From Mytilus edulis (Eukaryota; Mollusca; Bivalvia; Mytilida; Mytilidae), in NCBI RefSeq assembly GCF_963676685.1, contig NC_092344.1, positions 51,792,830 through 51,856,829 of the forward strand: a DNA stretch of 64,000 bases, in the 5' to 3' direction. Below are positions 30,531 to 43,860 of the stretch, piece after piece (position 1 is the first letter of the stretch; each line of letters begins with the position of its first letter). Under the pieces are notes generated by a model. It saw nothing but the letters and a program-made list of their open reading frames with translations, was not told where the DNA came from and ran no database searches. The translations under genes were made by a program, and so were the position numbers.

Positions 30531-31129
30531 CTAATGTCACAAGGTATAAGACAAGTGACTAATTTTAACATGGGAAATTTTTCCCAAGAGACTATAACTT
30601 GATAGCTGGAGATTGGGACTTATAAATTAATTGTAGGTTTCAATTGTATGCATCTTAATTGTAGGTTTCAATTGTATGCATCTGTATTGGTGTCTGTACC
30701 ATTTTGGATTGTAAATTAGCAAAACACAATAGTTTTAGATTTTTAAGTTCAGTAGGGTCATATTTGGCCCAAAAGTTTAATGTAACAAGATGAAATTTTT
30801 TTAAGTTGACTTTAAGACATGAAAAAAAGTTAAATAGAACTATTTTTGTCAAATTTCTATTCTAAAGCATTGAATTTTACATTCAAAATAGGTCAAGATA
30901 AGAGATTTAGGCAATTTTTTACTAAATGGGCCAAATTTCAACCAAATGTAGGACCAGGAAACTATGACCTATCCCTTTTGTTGAGCTTATGCCATTACTT
31001 TGCACCCGTCGTTGTAAACTATTCCATGAATCTTCTCATCTGAAACTACTGGGCCAAACACCTTCAAACTTTAACTAAATGTTCCTTATAAATTGTATCT
31101 GTTTTGATCTATCAAGACTGAGATTGCTA

Positions 31130-32170
31130 TAAATTGAACATAGGTGTCAAATGCAGTTTTTTGCTTATATCTCAAAAACTAAAGCATTTAGAGCAAATCT
31201 GACTGTGTAAAAATGGTCAATAGGTTTACATTCATCAGGGATGAAATTTCCAGACACATCTAAAAACCGATTGTTGGGTTGCTGCCACTAAATTGGTAAT
31301 TTTAAGGAAATTCTGCAGTTTTTGGTTATTATCTTGGTTGCTGCCACTAAATTGGTAAAATTAAGGAAATTCTGCAGTTTTTTGTTATTATCTTGAATAT
31401 TATAATCGATAGAGATAAACTGCAAACAGCAATAATGTTCATCAAAGTAAGAAGTAAAAACACAAAAATACTGAACTCGAGGAAAATTCAAAAAGGAAAG
31501 TCCCAAATCAAATGGCAAATTCAAAAGTTCAAACACATCAAACGAATGGACAACAACTGTCATATTCCTGACTTGGTACAGATGAACCAAAAACTTTATT
31601 AGACCAATATTTGCAATTGACCCCATAAGGAGTTAATGCACTTTAAATACAATTTATTACAATTTGTTCATCATGTTTGCTAACATTTAAAAATCCTCTC
31701 AATTAAAACTGCAGAGGCTAATACTTCTAAACTTTTACTGAATGTTTCTTAAGGTAACTGGTTAATAAATTTTATCAGAAGTTTTGATCCATCAACAAAC
31801 AATAATAATTGGCCTCCATGGCTAAAAATAGAACATAGTTTTGGCTTATATCTCAAAAACTAAAGCATTTAGAGGAAATCTGTTCGGGGGTGATAATGCT
31901 CACCTGGTCAAGGTTTATCAGCCCTGAAATTTTCATACAAACCCATAGTTGGGTTGCTGCCACTAAATTGGTAATTTAAGAAAATTTTGCAGTTTTAGGT
32001 TAATACCTTGAATATTATTGAAGATACAGATAATCTGTAAACAGCAATACTGTTTAGCAAAGTAAGATCTACAGCTAAGTTTATAGGATAACAAATGTAA
32101 ATTGAACCCTTAAGGGCTTATTGCCCTTTACAGACAATTTTTCATAATATGTTCCTCTAGTTTGCTTACT
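31130..32170. repeat. ~690-bp degenerate tandem duplication
   Basis: GCTTATATCTCAAAAACTAA, GGGTTGCTGCCACTAAATTG and AATTCTGCAGTTTT/AATTTTGCAGTTTT recur at about 31160/31848, 31275/31953 and 31310/31985. A shorter repeat of the GGTTGCTGCC block also occurs at 31338. A bivalve repeat fragment (TCATATTCCTGACTTGGTAC) interrupts the first unit near 31480-31590. Confidence 0.7.
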
Positions 32171-32825
32171 TTAAAAAAAAAACTCCTCTCAAACTGCTGA
32201 ATAAATTCAGCCAAACTTGGGCTGAATGAGTTTAGAGTATCTGGAAAAAGTTTCTGCATTTTATTTCCTTGTACGCCAAGAAACATAGCCACAATGGTTA
32301 AAATGGAACAAACGAGGGTAAAATGCTTTATTTTGCTTTTGAAGAAAATATGACATATATATACAAAGAACATCTAAATGGCATTTAAGTAACTCATTAT
32401 ATCATATATATATTGAAAAACAAAAAATTATCATTGATGAAAGATTTTAGTAAAAAAAAAATGCAGGTGAGCAATTGAGCACCTCTTTTATACCTTGTAT
32501 CAATAAGTCTGAATCGAGTGATAAATAAAAACAGGATTCATACCACGTTCTGCTTAGAGATGAGAATCAAAATAAATATTTTCTCACTAGGGTTACATTT
32601 AGCCAGATTAAAATACTTTATGTTCATATAAATATGAATCACTTGTTTATTTGGAACAACTATATACTATTGTATTATCCATGTTTCCTTGCCATAAGTT
32701 ACTTGGAACAAATTGAGTTGTCTATCTTTGTTTGTAAGTAAATCTGTGAGTTAATACGGTTGAGGACAGTTGCTGTTACTAATATGTATTCCTCTGACTG
32801 ACTAGTCTGAGACTACTGTGTTATA

Positions 32826-33775
32826 GGAGTTTGCAACAATAACTACTCATTTAAATACATCATAAAATATTTAAATATAAAATGTCATACAAACAAGGTT
32901 AAAATTAATATCAATTAATATTAACTTCTAAAAAAATAAATAGGGAATGTGTCCAAAAGGACACAGATAATGCCCCTGCAAGCATATAACGTTATAAAGG
33001 GATATATATAACTCAAGAACTGTAAAAGTGAAGCTGCCAAAAATTGAACTTGAACTGTGTTAAGAAGTAATAAGCATCATATACACATTTCATTAAATTT
33101 AGTTGAGACAAACTTAAGTTAAGAGAACAGAAACTATAAAATTCTTCAATTTTTCCACTAGTAAAGGGGCATAACCCTAGAATCGTAATCAAAGTGCTTG
33201 TAATCACTAAATGGTAAAGATTGCTTTAATTTATCAGTTGGTAGTAAAGTAAATATTTAATTGTATATTGTATATATGCATTGATTAAAGTTGATTCAAC
33301 TACTATTCTGGACAAAGAAAGATAACTCCAATTTTCAAAGAAGATTTCATAAAGCATTGGTTTTATGTGATTCAACAACCATTCTGGACAAAGAAAGATA
33401 ACTCTAATTTATCGACTTGAAACTACAAAAATGCTTGTTTTTGGTTCCTTTTTGGCCCTTTATTCCTAGACTGTTTTCCTCATAACCTTAACCTTCTACT
33501 TATGGTATTAAACATTATGGTACAATTTCAGAACAATTGAAATACTTATACACAACTTATTGTCCTGACACTAGATAAATGCTTGTTTTGGTCCCTTTGG
33601 GCCCTAATTCCTAAACCTTAGGGACCATAACCCCAAAAATCAATCCCAAGCTTCCTTTTGTGGTTATAAACATTGTGTTTAAATTTTATTGAATTCTGTT
33701 TACTTATACTAAAGTAATAATCCGGAAACCATCCGTCTTCTGACGACGACGACGTGATACCAATATACGACAGCA
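32826..33775 (+). repeat. Internal and 3' part of the 14631-17090 repeat family
   Basis: Shares GTTTGCAACAATAACTACTC, GATTCAACTACTATTCTGG, CCAAAAATCAATCCCAAGC and the GACGACGACG end block with the copy at 14980-17040. Confidence 0.75.
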
Positions 33776-33929
33776 AAAAAATCAGTTGAAAAAGGCATAA
33801 CTCATCAGATGGACACTATTAGAAATGCTACACAGAGTAGGGTTCTTGTATATCCAAACAACAAAAATACACTACGTACAGATCTGAAAGTACTCAAAAG
33901 TAACTGACAGCTAGTTCAAAGGCACTTAC

Positions 33930-34400
33930 AACTAATAAAAACTTAACATGATCCAAGAAAATTAGGTCAAAGTCAACCAAACGAAAATTACATGTATGCC
34001 GATTCACCTTACAATCATTCAATACATAAAATATAGTTGACCTATTGTTTATAGTTTCTAAGAAACAGACTTAACCAAGAAAACTGAACATTGACCAATG
34101 AATCATGAAAATGAAGCCAAGGTAAGATGATCCATGCCAGGCAGACATGTACAGCTAACAATCCTCTCATACAACAAATACAGTTTACATATTGCTTATA
34201 GTATTAGAAAAAAAGACAAAAACTAAAAAAAACAACTCACTTTTACCACTGAACAATGAAAATGAGGTCAAGGTCAGATGACACATGTACACCTTAAAAT
34301 CATTCATTACTCCAATTAAAGTAGATCTATTGCATAAAGTATCTAAGATATGAAGTTTACCACAAAAACTTAATCTTATCTTAATTTATGTACATCATTT
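33930..34400 (-). repeat. Inverted copy of the ~150-bp tandem array family
   Basis: CATGAAAATGAAGCC/TGAAAATGAGGTCAAGGTCA and AGACATGTACAGC are reverse complements of the 21630-22735 units. Confidence 0.75.
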
Positions 34401-34879
34401 GCAGTACACCAACCAGTTTCGTGTAACGCTGAGGCCCGGTCTAGTTATTTACTAAAAATATTGTAACTTGGAAAGGTGTTTTGTAACGCAGTTGTCAGAC
34501 ACAGAAATACTCCGTATGTCGTTTGTATTTTAAAGCACACACTGTATGTTACATATGAGTTAAAGCCAAATTGAAGGCCTAAATTTCAACACACTAATTT
34601 TCCCAATGAAATAAATCGATTGCAAGGTTACTGCATGCTCACAAACATGCTGAATATTCGTGAGGTTAACAACGGAAAAGACGAATGAATAAAGATCAAT
34701 ATACGTGACAGCATTGATCTAGTGTGTTGTAGATCTCAACCAACCATATTATATATTGAACGTTACAAAGGGTAAACAAAAAGAAATTTTCAATCATGAC
34801 ACAACGGTATACTGCAATTATCCTCTTTCCTATGTCCATTCAATGAGCTAATGACTGACACCATCTTTATTGACTGTAG

Positions 34880-35281
34880 TTGAGCCTCATACTCCGTAAG
34901 AAATTTGAATTGAGATAATTTTTGGAATAAGGGAAAGGGGGAAGTGAAAACAAAAATTAGGGGGGGGGGGGGGGGGGGGGGGAGGTCAATTTTTTTTCTC
35001 ATTTCAGATTTCAGAACTTTAAAAGAAAATTTCTTTTAATATTTTTTTCTTTGAGGGGATTAATATTCAACAGCATAGTGAATTGCTAAAAAGCAAAAAA
35101 AAAATAAGTTCATTAGACCACATTCATTCTGTGTCAGAAACCTATGCTGTGTCAACTATTTAATCACAATCCAAATTCAGGGCTGTATCCAGCTTGATTG
35201 TTGTGTCCATACTTGCCCCGACCGTTCAGGGTTCGACCTCTGCGGTCGTATAAAGCTGCGCCTGTGGAGCATCTGGTTATT
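34880..35281 (-). repeat. Inverted 5' end of the 14631-17090 repeat family
   Basis: CTCTGCGGTCGTATAAAGC, CCCCGACCGTTCAGGGTTCG and TTCTGTGTCAGAAACCTATG are the reverse complement of 14640-14790; the match continues through GATTAATATTCAACAGCATA to about 34880. It is interrupted by a 23-bp G run at 34960-34982. Confidence 0.8.
34960..34982. repeat. Poly-G run
   Basis: About 23 consecutive G. Could adopt a G-quadruplex and is a likely assembly or sequencing weak point. Confidence 0.9.
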
Positions 35282-35321
35282 GTTCGTTCTTCAATGATGT
35301 GGTATTGTTACACCACTGTCC

Positions 35322-35493
35322 CAGGTTAGGAACCCGGGAGGGTTGGGAAATTTTCATAAGTGGGGGCCCACTAACTGACCTAAGAGGGGGCCCGCTCCAG
35401 TCACGCTTTAGTGATTCCCTATATAAGCAACCAAATTTTTTTCCCAAAAAGGGGGGACCCGGGCCCCCTGCCCCCCCCCTAAATCCGCCTCTG
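35322..35493 (-). mobile_element. GC-rich hAT-like MITE, copy A
   Basis: Ends CTAAATCCGCCTCTG at 35493. Inside: AAGTGGGGGCCCACTAAC, GGGCCCGCTCCAGTCACGC, CCTATATAAGCAACC. It is the inverse of 48232-48388. The left end is degraded. Proline-rich frames on both strands across it are artefacts of GC-rich repeat sequence. Confidence 0.75.
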
Positions 35494-35514
35494 ATCCCGC
35501 TTATACCGCCAAAT

Positions 35515-35810
35515 TCTGTATATGCCTGTTCCAAGTCAGGAGCCTGTAATTTAGTGGTTGCGGGAGTGGTTGTCGTTTGTTGATGTGTTTTTCGTTAATT
35601 TTTTTGTACATAAATAAGGCCGTTAGTTTTCTCGTTTGAATTGTTTTACATTTGTCATTCCGGGGCCTTTTATAGCTGATTAGACAGAATGGGTTTGCTC
35701 ATTGTTGAAGGCCGTACGGTGACCTATAGTTGTTAATTTCTGTGTCATATGGTCTCTTGTGGAGAGTTGTCTCATTGGCAATTATACCACATCTTCTTTT
35801 TTACATAATA
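35515..35810 (+). repeat. ~290-bp dispersed bivalve repeat, plus copy
   Basis: GTTCCAAGTCAGGAGCCTGT, AGGCCGTTAGTTTTCTCG, GGGGCCTTTTATAGCTG, GTTGAAGGCCGTACGGTGAC, GGAGAGTTGTCTCATTGGCA, ACCACATCTTC. The inverse copy is 40492-40780. Confidence 0.82.
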
Positions 35811-36059
35811 GACTCGAAGTCGAAACAAATTTCCGGGTAGAGTGACATGTATTCCTGCTGACTGTAACCTTTTGAACAGGCCCTATATCAAACCATCATG
35901 TATGTAGGTCTGTATAGGTCTGGTACGCAGTTCTGTTGCGTTTACATTCGTATCACATTAACATGTTTCGTCCCGATAACCATTTAATATTTGCCGTTGG
36001 ACATTATAGGATGATCCATCATCATTATTAACAAATCATTAGATATGAAGAAGAAGATT

Positions 36060-36200
36060 CTTTATTTCCATAAAATGGGCTCACAAGGAGCATAATATAA
36101 TATCGTTGTAATATTATTTTTTTACAAATCGATAATAAACAATACAGTATACATATTTACAAACACAAATAAGAAACAACAATTTCCACATATTAGTATA
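36060..36200 (-). repeat. LINE-like 3' end with (GAA)n tail
   Basis: On the minus strand: TGGAAATAAAGAATCTTCTTCTTC, an AATAAA signal followed by a trinucleotide tail. This resembles the 475-505 arrangement. No coding portion recognised. Confidence 0.35.
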
Positions 36201-36299
36201 TACTAGAACACACCCGTGATATCGCGGGTCTGTGGCTGAATTAAAGAATGCGTAAGCCTTATTTTAGTATTGGTATTGTCATCTGATAAAGTCATGCCG

Positions 36300-36925
36300 A
36301 TTATAAGATGCACAGTTTTCTCTGCTTTCAACATCTTTCTGTTTGAACCCGTCGACCTGGAACTTATCAATTATTGGTATTATTAATTTTATTTGGAAAA
36401 CAAAAGTCCCTGGAAAGGAGTATTTTTAATCAACAGCATTGTCCTTAATGAGTTATAATTAAAGTTGAATTCTTTGATTCGCTGTTTTACGTCATACCGG
36501 CTTACAAATTGAAAACTGTACATGCTGTACCTATACGCCTTATTTTAAGTCCAGAATTATATTATTCGTATTGTCATCTTAAAAGTCATACTGATTAAAA
36601 TACTACAATCGGGAACAATGTGACAATGATTGAATTTAGTAGTGTCAGCCCTGTGATTACGACCCGTGTATATAGCAAAATCCTAAATACAACGTTTGGT
36701 GGTGCGCCTGTCAGATGTGGAACGTACAGATAAGGTAATAGGTAACAGGTGAATATACTATTGGTATCGGTATCGGATTCGACCCGGAATTTCTTAATTA
36801 TTGGCAATATTAATTATGTGGGAAACAAAGGGGTCTGGAGTGGTGTAATTTTTAATCAACAGCATTGTACTATATTAGTTAGATATAAAGTTGAATTCTT
36901 TGATTCATCGTTTTTACGTGATGAC
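36300..36925. repeat. ~425-bp degenerate duplication
   Basis: AATCAACAGCATTGT and AAGTTGAATTCTTTGATTC occur at about 36428/36855 and 36465/36888, and TTATTGGTATTATTAATTTT/TTATTGGCAATATTAATTAT at 36372/36799. A CACCCGTGATATCGCGGG inverted motif precedes it at 36211. No gene seen. Confidence 0.6.
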
Positions 36926-37871
36926 GGCTGATAAATTGGACCTCGTAATTTTAGTATGCCAGCTATGCTGGCACTTATGGTAGAAGCATCGTTTTGGGAC
37001 AAAGAACGATAACTCTTTCTAGACGACCCATCTGAAAAGTTTCGTCACTCTCGTTAAATCTCGTACGATTTTTTTTTTTAATGGCGGCCAAATTTAACGT
37101 TTCAACGCGATCTTGTAAAAACGGGGCAGATCGGAAAAATTTCAATGTTTAATACGACATGAATTTCTATTTGTTTGCAAAAACAAGAATTCAGAAATTT
37201 TTGTAACTTGTGAAGCTTATTTAAATTTAATTGTACCACGGAAATTACCGAAGTGAGGACAACAACATCTGACGCCATGTTTCGTCTGCTTCAACATTCC
37301 ATTATCAGTGAAGTCAAAACAAATTACCTAAAAATCACAGGTACTTCATTTAAAAGTCACACAATCTCAGTTAACGATAACATATTTAGTGTAAAAGTTC
37401 CGTCCAGGCATGGGAACACAGAAAAGAACTCCGCAAGCAATACATTTCGGATTTTTTTTTAATATGAGGCAGGCATTACCTGTAAATGGGGACGAAGTCT
37501 GTATGAATTATTTTTTTGTAACTCAATTATTTGTCAACAAAAAGACACGGATATACAGTAACGTTTCCGATTTTGGTTCTGTTGTTAGGGATTTTAGTTG
37601 TGACGTTATTTAAATTATGACGTCATATGCAATGTAAACATGAAACGCTATCATTAGGTAACGTTTTTTCATATCAAGGAATTATTAAAAATGAAATAAG
37701 TATTGCGCGTTCCTTCCTATTTTATACTAGACTGATAAATATATATTTTACTCAAAGTTTCATACAAACGAGACCGGAAAAAGGAAGTATATTGTACATT
37801 TCTGCGCAGGTCCGGGATTTCAAAACATGACATAAAAAAAATTGAACGATTTTGAGTTCATTAGTACAATG

Positions 37872-37900
37872 AAAAATTCGGGAAATTTTCCCGAATTTTT
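37872..37900. repeat. 29-bp palindrome
   Basis: AAAAATTCGGGAAA followed by TTTTCCCGAATTTTT; arms of 14-15 bp with essentially no loop. Confidence 0.85.
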
Positions 37901-38084
37901 TTTTTTATTGAATTTTCTACTGTTATTGGGGACTTCGTCCCCATATAATGGCCATGCGGCATGCGGGGTAAACTACGGTGCACTGGTTGACCACGACTAC
38001 TTATGTTCATCTGCCACATTATTCCCCAAATCAAGGAACAGTGATAATTATACTGTTGACTGGTTGTCACGGTTATTCATGGAG

Positions 38085-38225
38085 TCAATGGCGAATCCAG
38101 CATTTTTCATAAAAGGGGGGGGGGGGGGGCGCTGACCGGGTGCTCCAGTCATGCTTCAGGCTTCAGTGATTACCTATATAATCAACATTTTTTTCCCACG
38201 GACCGCCCCCTCTGGATCCTATGGT
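38085..38225 (-). mobile_element. GC-rich hAT-like MITE, copy B (degraded)
   Basis: AATGGCGAATCCAGCATTTT start, 15-base G run (38115-38129), GTGCTCCAGTCATGCTTCAG, CCTATATAATCAAC, CCCTCTGGATCC. Homologous to 35322-35493. Confidence 0.65.
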
Positions 38226-40491
38226 AGCCCACAGACTAATTCAAAACTTAACAAAAGTTTAGAACACAAACAAATATTCAAATAATTCACAATCTTCTAA
38301 TTCTGTACTTCTTTGGCAAAATCTCAACAAATCTTTTCTATGATTATGTCACACCTTATACAGCATGTACAGTCCCAGGAGATGGAAACTGTTTTGTTTT
38401 CTCCCTCTTAGTTTATTCATAAAAGGAGACTTGAGTCTGAGTAGTACATTTAGAACTGACTACTGTATATATTGTATGCTCCCATATTGTCCAAAATTGG
38501 ATTTTATTGGAAGATGGATTTATTTTAACCCATGAGAATGAGAACTTTGATAGGTATATACAGGGCATGTTACTTGGAAGTATGTGGGCTACATCCTTTA
38601 AAATTCAAGCTGCAACAGTGGCCTGCATATTTTATGCATCAGTTTAAACCGGATCAGAACATTTTCACTCTACCAAGTACTTTATCGCTATATCACTATC
38701 AGGTTCACATTTCAACCTATTTAGCAATACACACTTATGGTTATATAACCTCACAGTACCAAAATTATACTCAGTAACCAAATTGCACCTATTCAGCAAA
38801 AAAACCCTTCAAAAATTTTACTAAGTTTGCTTTCACCATGTGAAGTTATCTTATTATCATCTTTTTAAAATGAGTAAATTAAATTTGTTACCAGCATCCT
38901 TTTCTTAAAAAAAAAGTTTAAAGTATTAAATAATGTCAAATTGTTTGAAATATTTGAAGAAATAAAACAAAATTTATGTTTATATCCCAGTTTTAAGGAT
39001 TTGAAAGTAACCATACATGTAATGATGATTGATGTATGGAATTTCGGTACTCACCTCATTACAGTATCATGGATTGTTTAGATGTAATTTCAAACCCATT
39101 TTTCAAGGACTCTACATGGATTCAAAATTAAAATGGTGTATCTATATTGTAAACAAGGATAGTCTACAAAATTAGCATAGAATAAACTTTTGTCTGGTAC
39201 ATAAAAAAAGTTGGTAAAAAACTGACAATTTAGGTGCAATTTGGGTATTCTCATGTTAGCAACTTCACAACAGAACTACAAATTTGTTTTCATGACCAAA
39301 ACAAAAAAAAGTACAAATCTAAAGGCAATAAAATGCTTCGCCATGCACAGCCTGATACAACCTCAGATGTATGTTTAGCATATAAAATATATTTATGTCA
39401 GTTAGAATCAAACATGTTTTAATTTTGGATCCTTTAAACTTCAATAATGGACTAATTTAAAAACAGGTATCAGGTGAACCCACATATTTCTATTCAGCAG
39501 CAGTCTCTAACTACATATCTCCTTAATTTCATATGATAGTAAGTCCTAAAAAAATATTGAAAATGTGTACATTTAATTTTTTTTCTAGCTTCTCTCATGT
39601 GAAAGCAGTACCTTTTTGGTCACTATTTATGTGTTGCGTCTAAATAAGAATTGTAACACTTTATAGTGACTGAACAGGTTAAACAAATACTTCTCAAGAA
39701 ACAGAAAAAGAAGAGAACTTAAAACAGCACCAGCCATGCCAGTATATGTATGAATAAAAACTCAGATCAGAATAGCATGGACAATATGTTAGTTCTAATG
39801 TACTTGTGAATATATTGTGAGGAAAGATATCAATAATTCTGCAGATAATGCAATTTTATCAAGTGTTTTGTACATTTTCTGTTAAAAATGTTCATAATCA
39901 GTGAAACTTTCAAACAGGCTAAACTAAATTTTTATTACTGAAAGTTTCAAACAATGACAAGTGTTTTATTTACCAAATAACTCATGTGTTTCTGTGAGAA
40001 CAAACAATCATGTGTAATTTTTGGAATTGAAGGGAAATAAGATCCTTTTGCAGTGCACTTGAGCAGGTCAATTGTGAATATATACTTACTAAATATATTT
40101 TCTTCATCATGATACTCACATAGACATTATCAAGAAGTACATATCATTGGAAAAGTGCACAAATTACAGATAAAATATTAAATAAAAAATACCCTATTTT
40201 GAGTGCATCTCCTGCCAAATCACTATTTGTTGCATCTATATATAATACTAGACGAGTATAATCAATGTAAATAAGGTAATTTTTGGAAGAAAACCCCAAA
40301 ATTTGGAAAAGAACCCTCCCCAATAATGTTGTACCAAAATCAATTCTAATCTTCCTTTTGTGTATTAAAGTTTCATAGAGATCCATTCACTTATACTCAA
40401 GTTATTGTCTAGAAACCAAATGTGTCTTCTTGAAAACAACTATGACACAAAAATATGACATGATTACTTTTGTATGCTTGTATTATAAAAA
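38226..40491. other. Intergenic DNA
   Basis: AT-rich; a 160-bp array fragment is near 40320-40420. No gene or RNA recognised. Short frames (for example 38532-38777) show no conserved motif. Confidence 0.45.
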
Positions 40492-40780
40492 AAGACGATG
40501 TGGTATGTTTGCCAATGAGACAACTATCCACAAAAGACAAAAATGACACAAACATTAACAACTATAGGTAACCGTACGGCCTTCAACAATGAGCAAAGCC
40601 CAAACCACATTGTCAGCTATAAAAGGTCCCGATAAGACAATGTAAAACAATTCAAACAAGAAAACTAACGGCCTTATTTATGTAAAAAAATGAAAGAAAA
40701 ACAAATATGTAACACATAAACAAACGACAACCACTGAATTACAGGCTCCTGACTTGGGACAGGCACATACAAAAATAATT
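40492..40780 (-). repeat. ~290-bp dispersed bivalve repeat, minus copy
   Basis: GATGTGGTATGTTTGCCAAT, GAGACAACTATCCACAA, GTAACCGTACGGCCTTCAAC, AATTACAGGCTCCTGACTTG: inverse of 35515-35810. Confidence 0.85.
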
Positions 40781-42704
40781 GTATTTCCCATTTCCATTCT
40801 CAATTTTATTTTGCTGCCATTTAAAAACTTGAAAAGTAAGCTACATCCTGTACATGTAACAAAAAAAAATATATATGCAAAAAATAACATAAAACCGACT
40901 CTTAATCAGTACAAAAAATTGATGTAGAACTCACAAACTGACGATGATCAGAATTACAAATGTTTGTTTATTAGAGTCTGATTTTTTTTTACGAAAGCTC
41001 TTCAGCGCTATCAATTAAACTTATTTAGTCAAAATTTAACACTAGTTTAAAGGTATATCATAACAAATTGGCAAATACAGCCTTATTATCACCTTAAAAA
41101 CTACTGTGTACGGAGTTACATGTGCGGTTTGGGAAGTTTTATGTTTTTAGATATATAAAAGTTCAATTTATTTTGCATTTCTGAAAGATAAAATCATTTT
41201 TGGTCAATATCAAATTATTTTTTTTTGTCGTATGCTTGAATAGATTTTTTATTCATCAATTTGGGAATCAGAAATTTTTTTTCCGGAAAAATACCATTAC
41301 CCCTCATACCTTTTCAAGTTCAATGTTCGTTCCCTACACATTTTCCATCTGAACTTATAATTTTATTTTAGACATAAACAATATATTAATGTAGCCTAGG
41401 ACATTCGTTCTGAACATGCATGAAATATTTGCCACTGGACGTTAAACAACCAACAACCTAATCTATATTTAGGACATTGTCTTAGTACAAAGCTGGCATT
41501 TAAGGTAGCGCCTTCCTCATATTATTATAGATATGAACGACCAACGGATTTAAACATGAGTAATACGACGAATGTGTATAGCAGAATAGACGTTTCCGGA
41601 GCACATTGGCTCACATGAGTTTTTTCCGGACTGTTTTCGTCTTTCCTTCTCTAACCTTTGGTTATGGCGTTGTCTCTTTTTTCACTGTGGCTTCTGATTT
41701 TTTATTGTAACTCACTTTGTTATCTTCTTCACTTTTTCGCTACAGTTCTGTCTTTGTCTACAGTTTTTTGTATAGTTCATATTCTATAATAGTAGTTTTA
41801 TAGTTCATTTGCGCGACTACCTTCAAATTCTATGTTGATAAAGTAAACAAAAAATTCCAAATTCGATTATGCTGTTGTTTTTTTTTTGTTTTTTTTTTGC
41901 TACCAACCCATTTGGCATCTTTTCTTTTTCTACTGCAGTTTTCAAGTCTTTACTTGGTTTTTTTTGTCATTCATAGATTATTTTTAATAGTTTAATCTTT
42001 CTATGTATATAAGTAAAGGAGAGTCACGATTGATGATAGCGATGTAAGCTCGAGAACTAGGCTAAGTGTAAACAAACTAACAATATGACAGCAAATGTGA
42101 AATAATGTTACTTACTAGAATATACACAATTCTGTAAGATTAAGAGGTAAGCTTAACCTACAATATTTGTTTCATGAGGTCTTGAAACGAACTTAATCCA
42201 CCAAATAAATATTTCTTCATTAAAATCCATAAAACATATGACTTTTTCAGGCTAAGCTTAAAAGTATATCAAATGTTTTGATTTAGTTTGCTATTCTGTT
42301 ATCACGAAATTTCAATACTTCAAAAGATCAAAGGATCCGCTGACCAAACCTTGTCGAAAAGATTATCGATATTTGGAGATTAATGTTGCAATTTACACCA
42401 ATATTTTCTCAGACACGATTTTCAGTGTTTTCCCAATCGTCTTGATAAATTGTGTATTCCCCGACACTGTTTAAAGAGACTTTATATGATAATAGTTATT
42501 TAAAATGTTAACACTTAACAGTGTTTGATCTATACTTAATTTTAAGACACGAACATAGCAAATTGTGTATATACAGTGAGTAAGCATACAATCAGCTTAA
42601 GTGTGAGCTATGAAGTTTTGTCCAACATCTTTTCTTTGGTTCAGCTATTTTAAAGAAAGAGAGAATTAGTGTTCTATAAGTTATAACTTTGAATTACCTA
42701 TTGG
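40781..42704. other. Intergenic DNA
   Basis: AT-rich with T-runs (41878-41899); no gene, no recognised repeat. Confidence 0.45.
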
Positions 42705-42806
42705 TATAAAAAAAGAAAGATGAGTATGATTGCAAAAGAGAAAACTCTCCACAAGAAACCAAAATGACACAGAAATTAACAACTATAGGCCTTCAACAAT
42801 GAGCAA
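42705..42806 (-). repeat. Partial copy of the 40492-40780 repeat
   Basis: ACTCTCCACAAGAAACCAAA, then TGACACAGAAATTAACAACT and AGGCCTTCAACAATGAGC. Confidence 0.7.
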
Positions 42807-43431
42807 AATATTGGTAGTCTAAAATATCCTGCATAGACTTAAATTGCATGCATGAAAGATTCCTACCAAAATTTAGTTGTAAAAATTGATTGGTTGAAAA
42901 GTAAATGCTAAACTGCGATAACAGATATCCGATATCAGGACTCTCATCACTTGTACTCACAGGTACATAATGCATGTACGGGGATGCGTACTATGCTTTA
43001 TTTGGTTTTGCTTAGAACAATAATTTAAAAGATTACTACCCAGGGACATATATTATGCTTCTGAACTTATTTACACTGGAAGACGGGTAGGAATTCCGCG
43101 ATGAATTTAATTATGTACTTTAAGAAATATGAGAATAGGTGAAGATGAGATTCATTTATTGTTAAACAGCTATTTCTCCTCTTAAATCAAAGTGTGAGTC
43201 CTCAAAGTATGAACATATTTACTAATTAGCATTTTTTTTTGTAAATCAAATGTCTGCTACGGTATAGCATACAAATTGTTGTTCTTTTTTTATTTTGTCT
43301 TACCCGTCTCGCTATATATTATCTTATGTTATGATTATTTGTTCCTTTGTGTCCAAGGTTAAGAAATTTTGAAAATCTGGACTCACACTATTATTTTTTT
43401 GTTAACATAAGTTAATAGTAGGCAATAAAAT

Positions 43432-43860
43432 TGAGAATGGAAATGGGGGTCAAAGAGACAACAACCCGACCAAATAAAAAACAACAGCAGAGGGTCACCA
43501 ACAGGTCTTCAATGTAGCGAGAAATTCCCGCACCCGGAGGCGTCCTTCAGCTGGCCCCTAAACAAATATATACTAGTCCAGTGATAATGAACGCCATACT
43601 AATTTCCAAATTGTACACAAGAAACTAAAATTAAAATAATACAAGACTAACAAAGGCCAGAGGCTCCTGACTTGGGACAGGCGCAAAAATGCGGCGGGGT
43701 TAAACATGTTTGTGAGATCTCAACCCTCCCCCTATACCTCTAACCAATGTAATAAAGTAAACGCATAACAATACGCACATTAAAATTCAGTTCAAGAGAA
43801 ATCCGAGTCTGATGTCAGAAGATGTAACCAAAGAAAATAAACAAAATGACAATAATACAT
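43432..43860. repeat. ~440-bp dispersed repeat, copy 2
   Basis: Same block order as 28175-28612 (CAATGTAGCGAGAAATTCCC, CGTCCTTCAGCTGGCCCC, AGATCTCAACCCTCCCCCTA). Confidence 0.8.

Noticed and set aside
31288..31626. 112-codon minus-strand frame
   Set aside because: Lies in the degenerate 690-bp tandem repeat; it repeats its own sequence and has no protein motif.
35277..35583. Proline/glycine-rich frames on both strands
   Set aside because: Arise from the GC-rich MITE copy and flanking repeat, not from a gene.
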